Shown in pieces: positions 1-6,282 of a stretch of DNA of 10,266 bases. The notes below the pieces were generated by a model. That model saw only the letters and a program-made list of their open reading frames with translations. It searched no databases and was not told the DNA's origin. Within the stretch, counting starts at the first letter, position 1; each line of letters starts with the position of its first letter. The translations under genes and the position numbers were made by a program. The DNA comes from CAZZBK01 sp964652155. Its GTDB lineage: Bacteria; Planctomycetota; Planctomycetia; Pirellulales; PNKZ01. Location of the stretch: positions 1 through 10,266 of the forward strand of contig CAZZBK010000183.1 in NCBI GenBank assembly GCA_964652155.1, read 5' to 3'.

Positions 1-1690
1 CGTGCGTGGCTTGCGACCAACGCGCGATCGCCGCGAGCTGACTGGCTTGTACTCCGAGCGGTCGGTCCCCCACGGTCGAGATCATGAGCATCCAGAGCCA
101 GCCGTGCGATTTCGGCTTACTCTCGCCCCAATTCAAGGTGTCGACCGCCACCACGCGGTGACCGAGCTTGAGTTGCTCCTGCACTTGAGTCGCCACGGAG
201 CTTCGCCCCGCGTCGGACACCAAAATCATGGTTGCTTTAGGCTGCGCGGGCGAAAACTCGACGGCCGGCACGGTCCACAGATCACCGACACGCAGCCGCC
301 AGTGAATCACGTCGATGCCGTCGACTTGCTCGACATGATCGGTCTGGCCAACCGTGCGATACACACTCGGACGCACTACGGTCGTCAGGCGTGACTGAGC
401 CTGTTTGCGCCATGTGGCCAAACCGGTCGCATCCTGCGGAATCGTCGCGTGTTGCGGCAAAGTCTCAGCCAGTTTCAAGGCGAGTGAATGGAAGTCGGCA
501 TTCACTTCGGGCAACGGTACGCTTAACTGCTCGCCCGTTTTCAGCTCATCTCGGCTAGCGATTTCATGCCGCGGATATTTCGTGTCTCCCGGGAAGAACG
601 CGTCGCCGATGACGCGATACAACGCCTCGCGATTGTCCTGCTCGAAGTTGTGACTGCCCGGCACATGATTCACGTGCCAGCGTAAGTCGTTCTCTTTACC
701 CAGCAGGCGATAGGCGGGCCGGGCGGCGTCGAGCAGCGGCGGCAGGGCGTGTCCTGCCGCGAAGCAGCATTTGTCGGCAGCATTAAAGGTCAGCAGCGCG
801 GCCCGGGGCGCGAGCAGAGCCGTGAGCAGCGTGTAGTCGGCATTCGCGCCGAGATCGACGGGCGTTTGCTCGCTATCGCCGAGGTCCGAAAAATAGTTCG
901 AGCGGGTCACAAAGCCCGAGTAGCCCGCGACCGGATTGCAGAGCGTCACGCGCGGTTCGAGCGAGCTGAAAAAGATCGTTTGCCAACCGCCGCCTGAGAG
1001 ACCGGCCACGCCCACTCGCTTTGCATCAGCGTTGGGGTGAGCGAGGATCAGATCGAGAGCCCGTTTCATGGCCAGATAATGGACGGCGACGCCGCTCGTG
1101 CCGCAGAGGTCGAGTTGGTTTAAGCGTGCGTGCGAAAAGCCCTCGCCGCGCAACTGTCCCATGCCGACCCATTCGAGGTTGAGCGAGAGGATGCCGCGTT
1201 TGGCCTGATTGATGCAGCGGAGTTGCTTATAGCCGGCGGCTTTGCCCGCGCGATCGTGACCGTTGACGTTGAGAAACACGGGCGCTTTGGCGTCGAGCTT
1301 CGTCGGTTCGTAGAGCAGTGCCGGAATCCACAGCCCGGGGAGCGCTTCGTAGCGCAGCTTCTTGATCCGGTAGCCCTCGCCGCCGTCGATCGTATCGAGC
1401 CATTCGACAGCGGTTTTCGCGTCGCGCCACTGGGCGGCCGCGCCGCGATGGACGACGTTGTCGAGCGTGCGTTGCCGGACCTCGTCGGCGAATTTCGTCC
1501 AGTCTTCGCCGCGATCGAATGCCGGCACGGGCTTGAGGCGCGTTTGGCAAAAGGCTTGCAGTTCCTCGAGCGACAACAGCGGTCCGATGATCGGCCGGTC
1601 GAGATGCGGCTGCGCTGCGAACTCTGCCGCTCCGGCCACAGAGACAAAAAAACATGTGATGGCAGTAACTACAAATCCAAAGCGCAGCAT
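1..1690 (-). CDS. secreted alpha/beta hydrolase, acetyl-xylan-esterase-like, C-terminus outside window
   Basis: Reading the minus strand from the ATG at 1690 gives 563 codons without a stop, running off the left edge. Residues 1-21 form a signal peptide (short positive start, hydrophobic core, A-G-A cleavage site before A22-E23), so the product is probably exported. The first alpha/beta-hydrolase domain covers about residues 130-370. It has an oxyanion-side VNGHDRAGK segment, the nucleophile elbow GLSGGG with Ser232, a likely catalytic Asp306 in AADK and His347 in GSHNF. This fits the acetyl-xylan-esterase/dienelactone-hydrolase-like group common in planctomycetes, acting on esters of plant or algal polysaccharides; the substrate cannot be read from sequence. 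Residues ~480-563 start what looks like a second hydrolase-like domain (strand ATMILVSDAGR, then VVAVDTLNWGES). It lies 73 nt after the DUF1501 gene on the same strand, so co-transcription is likely. The Shine-Dalgarno is weak. The fold is well supported; the exact substrate is open. Confidence 0.85.
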   Translation of the reverse strand, partial: MLRFGFVVTAITCFFVSVAGAAEFAAQPHLDRPIIGPLLSLEELQAFCQTRLKPVPAFDRGEDWTKFADEVRQRTLDNVVHRGAAAQWRDAKTAVEWLDTIDGGEGYRIKKLRYEALPGLWIPALLYEPTKLDAKAPVFLNVNGHDRAGKAAGYKQLRCINQAKRGILSLNLEWVGMGQLRGEGFSHARLNQLDLCGTSGVAVHYLAMKRALDLILAHPNADAKRVGVAGLSGGGWQTIFFSSLEPRVTLCNPVAGYSGFVTRSNYFSDLGDSEQTPVDLGANADYTLLTALLAPRAALLTFNAADKCCFAAGHALPPLLDAARPAYRLLGKENDLRWHVNHVPGSHNFEQDNREALYRVIGDAFFPGDTKYPRHEIASRDELKTGEQLSVPLPEVNADFHSLALKLAETLPQHATIPQDATGLATWRKQAQSRLTTVVRPSVYRTVGQTDHVEQVDGIDVIHWRLRVGDLWTVPAVEFSPAQPKATMILVSDAGRSSVATQVQEQLKLGHRVVAVDTLNWGESKPKSHGWLWMLMISTVGDRPLGVQASQLAAIARWSQATH

Positions 1691-1763
1691 GAATGCATTC
1701 CAAGAATGACGTGCAAAGAACAGACCCTAAGCAAGCCGTCTGACTCTAGCACTTCACAGAGCG

Positions 1764-3266
1764 CTACGCCAACGCTTCGTCGACAACATGGCCATCGACC
1801 AGCGGGAATGGGCGTTGTAGCGTGTCGTGCACAAGCCGATGGTGGTCGATGCCCAGCAGATGGTACATCGTCGCCTGCATGTCCTTGGGGCTTACGGGTC
1901 GCGAGACCACGTCGCTGGCAATCGCGTCGGTTGCGCCAATCACCTTGCCGCGCGCCACCCCGGCGCCGGCCATCACGGTGCAATAGGCCCGCGACCAGTG
2001 ATCGCGACCACCCCCCACGGCCTTATTGAGCTTGGGCGTACGACCGTGTTCGCTGGTGCAAACGACCAGGGTCTCGTCGAGCAGTCCGCGCTGTTCCAGG
2101 TCGGTGATGAGCCCATACCAGCCGACGTCAAAGCTGGGGCACAGTTCTTCCTTCATGCGTGGATAATGGTTCGCGTGGGTGTCCCAAGCGCTGCCGGCCA
2201 GACCGTATTCGTCCCAAAACACGCTCACCACGCGCGTCCCCGCCTCGACCAACCGACGGGCCGTGAGACAGGCGTGGCCGAACAGCGAGTTGCCGTAGAG
2301 CGCTCGCATCGTTTCGCTTTCGCGCCGCGTGTCGAGTGCCGTCCGCAACTGGTCGCTTTGCAGCAACTCATACGTCATGCGACGGTAACGATCCAACGAT
2401 CGGCCCGCTGACGACTGCGTCAAATCGCGGCGCTGCTGTTCCAGTTGTTGCACGAGCGAACGGCGTGTGCTGAGCCGATCAAGCGTGACCTCTTCGAGCA
2501 AACTGCTCGCGGAGGGGACAACGAAGTGGCTATCGGCGCTGCACGCGATGTAGGGGTCGTTCTCGGTATGAGATTTCTCGCCGAGCTTTTTGGGCGGGCC
2601 GGCTTTGGTCCCTTGGCCGACAAACTCGCCCCAGATCGGGTCGTACTCGCTTCCCAAAAAGGCCGCGTACGGACCCGCTCGCGGCACTTCACCAACGCGC
2701 CGCGTGCTAAACCGCCACGGCAAGGCCATGTTTGCGGGCACGCCTTTGCTCTTGCGTGGACGTTGGTCCTGTTGGTCGATGTAGTCGACGATCGACGAAA
2801 AGTACGGCCAGTGCCGCGAGTCGCGCGGGCTGAGTTCCATCGCCACGTCGATCGCCGGCACCCCGGTGAGCGCGAACGCCACGCCATGCAGCGGGTACGG
2901 ATGCGTCATCGAGCGGATGACCGTGCAACGATCGACCACCTTGGCCGTGTTGGGGAGCAGTTCGCCCATCGTCAGGCCCGGGATGCTCGACTGGATAAAG
3001 CCCAGGTCACCACGGACCTCGACTGGCGCGTCGGGCTTGGTGTCGAACGTCTCCAGTTGGCTCGGCGAGCCGTAGAGGTGGATGACAATGATGTTCTTGG
3101 CGCGACCAAAGTTACGCCCCCCGCTGCCCGCGGCGGCCGACGCGCGTTGCAGCGCGTCGAGGTCGGCCAGATTGAGCCCCACCAAGCCGGTCGAGCCAAT
3201 GCGCAACAGATCCCGTCGCGTCACGCCGCCGCATAGCTGCTTGGCCGAGCCGAGAATATTGAGCAT
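1764..3266 (-). CDS. DUF1501 family protein with Tat signal
   Basis: This 500-residue protein starts at an ATG preceded by GAGG with 7-nt spacing. The N-terminus has a twin-arginine motif (TRRDLL, residues 16-21) and then a hydrophobic stretch, so export by Tat in folded form is expected. The body has the features of DUF1501, a family related to the alkaline-phosphatase/sulfatase fold and very abundant in Planctomycetes: the strand NIIVIHLYGSPSQLETFDT, an HPYPLHG segment, WDTH (Asp362, His364), the EHGRTP motif (406-411), GGGRDHW and the closing VSPKDMQATMYHLLGID. The length is normal for the family. The biochemical function of DUF1501 proteins is not established. Many sit beside DUF1549/DUF1553 cytochrome-like proteins, but no such partner is visible here; its downstream neighbour is a secreted esterase-like hydrolase. 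That pairing suggests a role in breakdown of sulfated or acylated polysaccharide, which is inference. Confidence 0.93.
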   Translation of the reverse strand: MLNILGSAKQLCGGVTRRDLLRIGSTGLVGLNLADLDALQRASAAAGSGGRNFGRAKNIIVIHLYGSPSQLETFDTKPDAPVEVRGDLGFIQSSIPGLTMGELLPNTAKVVDRCTVIRSMTHPYPLHGVAFALTGVPAIDVAMELSPRDSRHWPYFSSIVDYIDQQDQRPRKSKGVPANMALPWRFSTRRVGEVPRAGPYAAFLGSEYDPIWGEFVGQGTKAGPPKKLGEKSHTENDPYIACSADSHFVVPSASSLLEEVTLDRLSTRRSLVQQLEQQRRDLTQSSAGRSLDRYRRMTYELLQSDQLRTALDTRRESETMRALYGNSLFGHACLTARRLVEAGTRVVSVFWDEYGLAGSAWDTHANHYPRMKEELCPSFDVGWYGLITDLEQRGLLDETLVVCTSEHGRTPKLNKAVGGGRDHWSRAYCTVMAGAGVARGKVIGATDAIASDVVSRPVSPKDMQATMYHLLGIDHHRLVHDTLQRPFPLVDGHVVDEALA

Positions 3267-3319
3267 GGGCAGACCTCGTCCCCAAAATTGGGCGGGTGAT
3301 TACGGTGGGAGCATCAATT

Positions 3320-3347
3320 GAGATCGGCTTATAAGATACCCGATCTC
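3320..3347. promoter_or_regulatory. 8-bp inverted repeat over the DUF1501 promoter -10
   Basis: GAGATCGG (3320-3327) and CCGATCTC (3340-3347) are perfect inverted arms around a 12-nt AT-rich centre. The centre contains the candidate -10 element for the minus-strand DUF1501 gene. The arrangement fits an operator for a dimeric repressor. A stem-loop in RNA is the alternative, but no T-tract follows on either strand, so a terminator is less likely. Confidence 0.4.
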
Positions 3348-3362
3348 TACCGGCTATTGCAA
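3333..3362 (-). promoter_or_regulatory. candidate sigma70-type promoter of the DUF1501 gene
   Basis: On the minus strand, TTGCAA (3362-3357) is followed after 18 nt by TATCTT (3338-3333), about 67 nt before the DUF1501 start codon. Both hexamers match the sigma70 consensus only partly, so this is a candidate. It is the best one seen in the spacer upstream of the gene. Confidence 0.35.
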
Positions 3363-3417
3363 TGTTTTAAGGCGAGGGAAGTATCATGGGGGGAGCGTGT
3401 TGGGGGGGCGACGCGAA

Positions 3418-3543
3418 CCCCCGGCGTACGNNNNNNNNNNNNNNNNNNNNNNNNNNNNNNNNNNNNNNNNNNNNNNNNNNNNNNNNNNNNNNNNNNNNNN
3501 NNNNNNNNNNNNNNNNNNNNNNNNNNNNNNCCCCCGGCGTACG
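3418..3543. repeat. 13-nt direct repeat flanking the gap, in a GC-rich hairpin-forming segment
   Basis: The 13 bases CCCCCGGCGTACG end the left contig (3418-3430) and begin the right contig (3531-3543). To the left, GGGGG at 3402-3408 can pair with the CCCCC. To the right, GGACC-TGC-GGTCC (3543-3555) is a perfect 5-bp stem with a 3-base loop, followed by GGGGG (3564-3568) that could pair with the right copy of CCCCC. Either the contig ends overlap and the gap is artificial, or a tandem or dispersed palindromic repeat collapsed here. The identity is seen directly; the cause is inference. Confidence 0.7.
3431..3530. other. assembly gap (100 N)
   Basis: Exactly 100 undetermined bases, the conventional placeholder for a gap of unknown length. 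The true length could be shorter, longer or even negative (overlapping contig ends); see the flanking 13-nt repeat. Confidence 0.99.
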
Positions 3544-3603
3544 GACCTGCGGTCCTATCGACTGGGGGCTAACGCAGGAGGGGCCATGGTGTGGCGATCT
3601 GGC

Positions 3604-4335
3604 TCATGCCACCTTGCCGCGGAGGTTGCGCCAGCCGAGCTTGCCGATGATCCGCAGGGCGTTGAGCGCCTCGCCCTTGTTGATCTTCGATTCGCCCACG
3701 ACCCGATCGGCAAAGATGATCGGCACTTCGGTGAATCGACAACCGGCCTGCTTGAGCCGCCAGAGCATTTCTTCCTGAAACGAATAGCCCTGCGACTCGA
3801 CGAGCCCGAAGTCGATCTGCCGCAAGCGGCTGACGCGGTACGCGCGATAGCCACCACTGCAATCGCGCGGATGCAACCCCAGCAGGGTTCGGGCGTAGAG
3901 ATTGATCGCTTTGCTCATCAGCCAGCGTTTGAGCGGCCAGCCCTCGACGCCGCCGCCGCGAATGTAGCGCGAACCGATCGCCACGTCGGTGTGTCCCTGA
4001 TTGCTCTGGAGCGCGTCGATCAAAGCGGGTAAATAGCGGGGGTGGTGACTGAAGTCGGCATCCATGTTGATGACGATCTGATAGTTCTGCTCGATGGCGT
4101 ATTGCATGCCAGCAATGGTGGCGCTGCCGAGCCCCAGCTTGCCGCTGCGATGGATGGCGCGCACGCGCGTGTCTGTCGAGGAGCGCTCGTCGACCCACGC
4201 TCCGGTGCCATCGGGCGAGTTATCGTCGACGACCAGCACGTGCACGTCGCTCGCATGAGAAAAGATCTCGTCGACGAGCCGCGGCAGGTTGTCCATTTCG
4301 TTGTAGGTGGCAATGGTGATGAGTGTACGGTCCAT
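3604..4335 (-). CDS. family 2 glycosyltransferase, polyprenol monophosphomannose synthase type
   Basis: The predicted product has 243 residues when started at ATG 4335. An upstream in-frame ATG at 4350 would add five residues, but 4335 puts the conserved strand at the N-terminus as usual and has a GGA about 6 nt upstream. The GT-A nucleotide-sugar domain is complete: IATYNE (8-13), VVDDNSPDGT (35-44), GLGSA (68-72), the metal-binding DAD (92-94) in NMDADFSHHPR, GSRYIRGGG (121-129), the acceptor-side DCSGGYRAYR (158-167) and the EEM helix start (188-190). This is the pattern of dolichyl/polyprenyl-phosphate mannosyltransferases, which transfer mannose from GDP-mannose to a lipid phosphate on the cytoplasmic membrane face. 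No C-terminal membrane helices are present, so it is the short soluble (human DPM1-like) form. The lipid-linked sugar would feed glycan or glycoprotein assembly. Sugar specificity is inferred from the family. It is transcribed divergently from the MFS gene. Confidence 0.92.
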   Translation of the reverse strand: MDRTLITIATYNEMDNLPRLVDEIFSHASDVHVLVVDDNSPDGTGAWVDERSSTDTRVRAIHRSGKLGLGSATIAGMQYAIEQNYQIVINMDADFSHHPRYLPALIDALQSNQGHTDVAIGSRYIRGGGVEGWPLKRWLMSKAINLYARTLLGLHPRDCSGGYRAYRVSRLRQIDFGLVESQGYSFQEEMLWRLKQAGCRFTEVPIIFADRVVGESKINKGEALNALRIIGKLGWRNLRGKVA

Positions 4336-4371
4336 ATGATTCCAACCCAAGCGACAGAAAAAAGAACTCCG

Positions 4372-4401
4372 TTAGCACGCGACCGGCGGCGAACGTATAA
4401 T
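4372..4401 (+). promoter_or_regulatory. sigma70-type promoter of the MFS gene
   Basis: A perfect -10 hexamer TATAAT (4396-4401) lies 18 nt downstream of TTAGCA (4372-4377, four of six consensus bases). Transcription would begin near 4408, giving a leader of about 30 nt before the MFS start at 4438. The opposite strand of the same AT-rich spot (TTATAC) could serve the divergent glycosyltransferase gene, but no good -35 was seen for it. Confidence 0.55.
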
Positions 4402-4407
4402 CGCCGC
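4386..4407. promoter_or_regulatory. 7-bp inverted repeat over the MFS promoter -10
   Basis: GCGGCGA (4386-4392) and TCGCCGC (4401-4407) are perfect inverted arms around an 8-nt centre that contains most of the TATAAT. A regulator bound here would block the -10 directly and could affect both divergent genes. GC-rich arms of this length can arise by chance, so the regulatory role is inference. Confidence 0.35.
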
Positions 4408-4437
4408 TCCCTCCGATCCCGGCCCACAGCCCAACCC

Positions 4438-5694
4438 ATGATACCCGAGTCGAGTGACGCGGCGAACCGCGCGCTGAACGAAGTTGAAAATCGCTCGGCC
4501 TATGGTCCCCAATTTTGGACCACGTTTGCCGCCAACTCGTGTACCTCGATCAGCGTCAGCCTGCTGTTCCGCTACAAGGACTTCGTGGCCTCGATCGGCG
4601 GCGGCGAACTCGAATTGGGCTGGATCGTTGGCCTGGGGATGGTCGGCAGCGTGCTCATGCGTTTGTGGCAAGGGGTGGGCATCGACCGCTACGGCTCGCG
4701 TTTCATGTGGATCGTGTCGAGCCTCGGCATCGTCATGAGCTGCCTGGGCCACACGCTCGTCAGCGAGGGGAATCTGACCGGCGCGTATGTCTTGCGCATC
4801 TTGTACCAGATCAGCGTGAGTGGCTTTTTCGGAGCGACCATCACCTACATCTCGGCCCGCTCGCCCGTGATTCGCGTGGCCGAGGTGGTGGGCATGCTCG
4901 GAGCATCGGGCTTCGTGGGCATGATGATCGGCACCCAGTTGAGTGACTGGCTGCTCGGCGCGGACGATATCGTCGACCGCGCCGCGATCAACCGGGTTTT
5001 CCTGCTCTCGGCGACGATGGGGGTCGTCGGGCTGCTGCTGGGCATCCGCGCCTCGTGCGACCAGCCGCCGCAGCGTAAACGTCGCCATCCGCCTTGGTGG
5101 GCCGTGCTGCGACGCTATCACCCCGGGGTCATCGTGCTCGTCGGCTCGGCGACCAGTTTTGGGCTCAGCTTGCCCACGGTCTTCTTGCGGCCGTATTTAG
5201 AGACGGTCGGCATCGGTGGCATTGCGTTGTTCTTCACGCCGTATCTGATCGTGGCCTTGATCGCGCGGGTGGCCGCGCGGCAGTTTCCTGAGCGCTACGG
5301 CATCCATGCGATGGTGCTGGTCGGCCTGACGTCGCTCGTGTTGAGCATTCTGCTGTTCTTGCCGGTCCGCAGCGCGTGGCATTTGCTGCTACCGGCCTGT
5401 TTCATGGGCGTGGCCCATGCGGTGCTATTTCCGGCCGTGGTCGCTGGGGGCAGCGGAGCTTTTCCCACGCGCTATCGTGGGGTTGGCACGACTTGGGTGC
5501 TGGCCATGTTCGACGTCGGGGCGCTGCTCGGCATGCCCGCGGCGGGATCGCTGCTCAACGCGGCGCAAACGCACGGCTGGCCACCGTATCCGACGCTGTT
5601 TATTGCGGTGGCGACGGTGCTCACGCTCATCGGACTCACCTATCTGCTGCTCCGTGACCCCGCGCGCGAAGAGGCTTGGCACGGGCCCGCCTGA
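4438..5694 (+). CDS. MFS transporter, 12-helix type
   Basis: The product is a 418-residue, very hydrophobic membrane protein of typical major-facilitator length. The ATG at 4438 is chosen because the reading frame further upstream runs antisense through the glycosyltransferase and because a promoter lies just before it; no clear Shine-Dalgarno is present. The loop between helices 2 and 3 carries the MFS signature (G79-VGIDRYGSR, with Asp83 and Arg84). About six helices (residues ~25-205) precede a basic cytoplasmic loop (around PPQRKRRHPP) and six more follow (~230-405), with a helix-breaking GMPAAG near the end. It would move a small solute across the inner membrane, driven by an ion gradient. 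Nothing in the sequence shows the substrate or whether it is import or efflux. The gene ends 5 nt from the stop of the convergent kinase-like gene, with no obvious terminator between them. Confidence 0.9.
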   Translation: MIPESSDAANRALNEVENRSAYGPQFWTTFAANSCTSISVSLLFRYKDFVASIGGGELELGWIVGLGMVGSVLMRLWQGVGIDRYGSRFMWIVSSLGIVMSCLGHTLVSEGNLTGAYVLRILYQISVSGFFGATITYISARSPVIRVAEVVGMLGASGFVGMMIGTQLSDWLLGADDIVDRAAINRVFLLSATMGVVGLLLGIRASCDQPPQRKRRHPPWWAVLRRYHPGVIVLVGSATSFGLSLPTVFLRPYLETVGIGGIALFFTPYLIVALIARVAARQFPERYGIHAMVLVGLTSLVLSILLFLPVRSAWHLLLPACFMGVAHAVLFPAVVAGGSGAFPTRYRGVGTTWVLAMFDVGALLGMPAAGSLLNAAQTHGWPPYPTLFIAVATVLTLIGLTYLLLRDPAREEAWHGPA

Positions 5695-5699
5695 CGCGA

Positions 5700-6254
5700 T
5701 CAGTCGACGAGCACGGCGCCCCACAGGGTCGCGCCGGTGGCGGCGAGTTGCCGCAGCGATTGGCTCGTGCGGGGCGAGTCGACCTGTGCGGCATTCACGA
5801 ACAGCAGCGTGCCATCGATCGCCGCGGGAGCGCCTCGGGCCGTGAACTCGTGTTCGCCCAGATGCATGAGCAGCACGCGAAATTGCCGCCCCACGATCAA
5901 CCACTCCTCGTCCTGCTGGCTGGGCAAACTCCACGGATCCGAGCCGCTCAAATACCACAACTGAGGGTGCGCGCTCGGGCGGATATTCGCCTGGGCGGTG
6001 TTCGACTCGCGGCGACGGCTCGATGCGTCGAGCAGCAACACGTTGCCATAGAGTTGTTCGCCGAGCGCCGCGGCGATTTGATCGAGCGGCGGCACAACGT
6101 CCAAGCTAAGGCACGCGACCCTGGCCAACGCGAGTGGTTCGCACCAGCCTTGCAACCGCTGGGCCAACGACCGTGCCGAGGCCGAGAGCGCAAACCGCGA
6201 GAGGCGCTGCGACGCGCGAGTCTGCCGGTGCTGTTGGCCAGTCAGATCAAGCAT
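5700..6254 (-). CDS. degenerate tyrosine-kinase-like (CpsD/MinD-fold) protein
   Basis: A 184-residue product started at ATG 6254, 28 nt after the ATPase stop on the same strand. It aligns by eye with the P-loop fold of bacterial tyrosine kinases (CpsD/Wzc C-terminal domain). RVACLSL (45-51) corresponds to the first strand, NVLLLDASSRRR (71-82) to the Walker A' strand with Asp76, FRVLLMHLGEH (125-135) to the Walker B strand, and DGTLLFV plus the helix to WGAVLVD (147-184) to the C-terminal part. The Walker A position holds LDVVPPLDQIA instead of a GxxGxGKS/T loop, and the Walker B aspartate is missing, so ATP binding and kinase activity are unlikely. There is no C-terminal tyrosine cluster. 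It may be a non-catalytic partner of the upstream ATPase or membrane protein. The reading frame stays open upstream of 6254 without an ATG. Fold assignment is by eye and moderate; a Pirellulales-specific family is the alternative. Confidence 0.7.
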   Translation of the reverse strand: MLDLTGQQHRQTRASQRLSRFALSASARSLAQRLQGWCEPLALARVACLSLDVVPPLDQIAAALGEQLYGNVLLLDASSRRRESNTAQANIRPSAHPQLWYLSGSDPWSLPSQQDEEWLIVGRQFRVLLMHLGEHEFTARGAPAAIDGTLLFVNAAQVDSPRTSQSLRQLAATGATLWGAVLVD

Positions 6255-6282
6255 TTCAAGCTCACGGCGACTTGGCGGACGA

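Larger units (their letters stand above)
3267..3603. other. intergenic region containing an assembly gap
   Basis: This 337-base stretch lies between the DUF1501 gene and the stop of the glycosyltransferase gene. It holds the candidate promoter and inverted repeat (3320-3362), a G-rich/C-rich hairpin-prone segment (3402-3430), 100 unknown bases and a second GC-rich segment (3531-3580). No coding region is supported in the known bases. What lies within the unknown part cannot be said. Confidence 0.8.

Noticed and set aside
1130..2029. Long plus-strand open frame opposite the hydrolase and DUF1501 genes
   Set aside because: It crosses two well-supported minus-strand genes and the spacer between them, and its translation has no recognisable domain. 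It is a by-product of high-GC codon usage.
2445..3236. Plus-strand open frame of 263 codons inside the DUF1501 gene
   Set aside because: It lies entirely antisense to a gene with clear family motifs; its composition is Arg/His-rich and no motif is visible.
3397..3580. tRNA-like structure around the gap
   Set aside because: Stems and a GGTTCG-like stretch appear on the minus strand, but no acceptor stem, anticodon arm or proper T-arm spacing could be assembled from the known bases.
4042..4437. N-terminal extension of the MFS protein upstream of 4438
   Set aside because: The frame is open but runs antisense through the glycosyltransferase, and the promoter at 4372-4401 lies downstream of the would-be start.
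4372..5121. Minus-strand open frame of 249 codons opposite the MFS gene
   Set aside because: It is antisense to a clear membrane transporter, with a His/Asp/Arg-rich translation typical of shadows of hydrophobic genes, and it overlaps the promoter spacer.
5685..5710. Bidirectional terminator between the convergent MFS and kinase-like genes
   Set aside because: The stops are 5 nt apart and only a 4-bp CTGA/TCAG inverted match is present, with no T-tract on either side.
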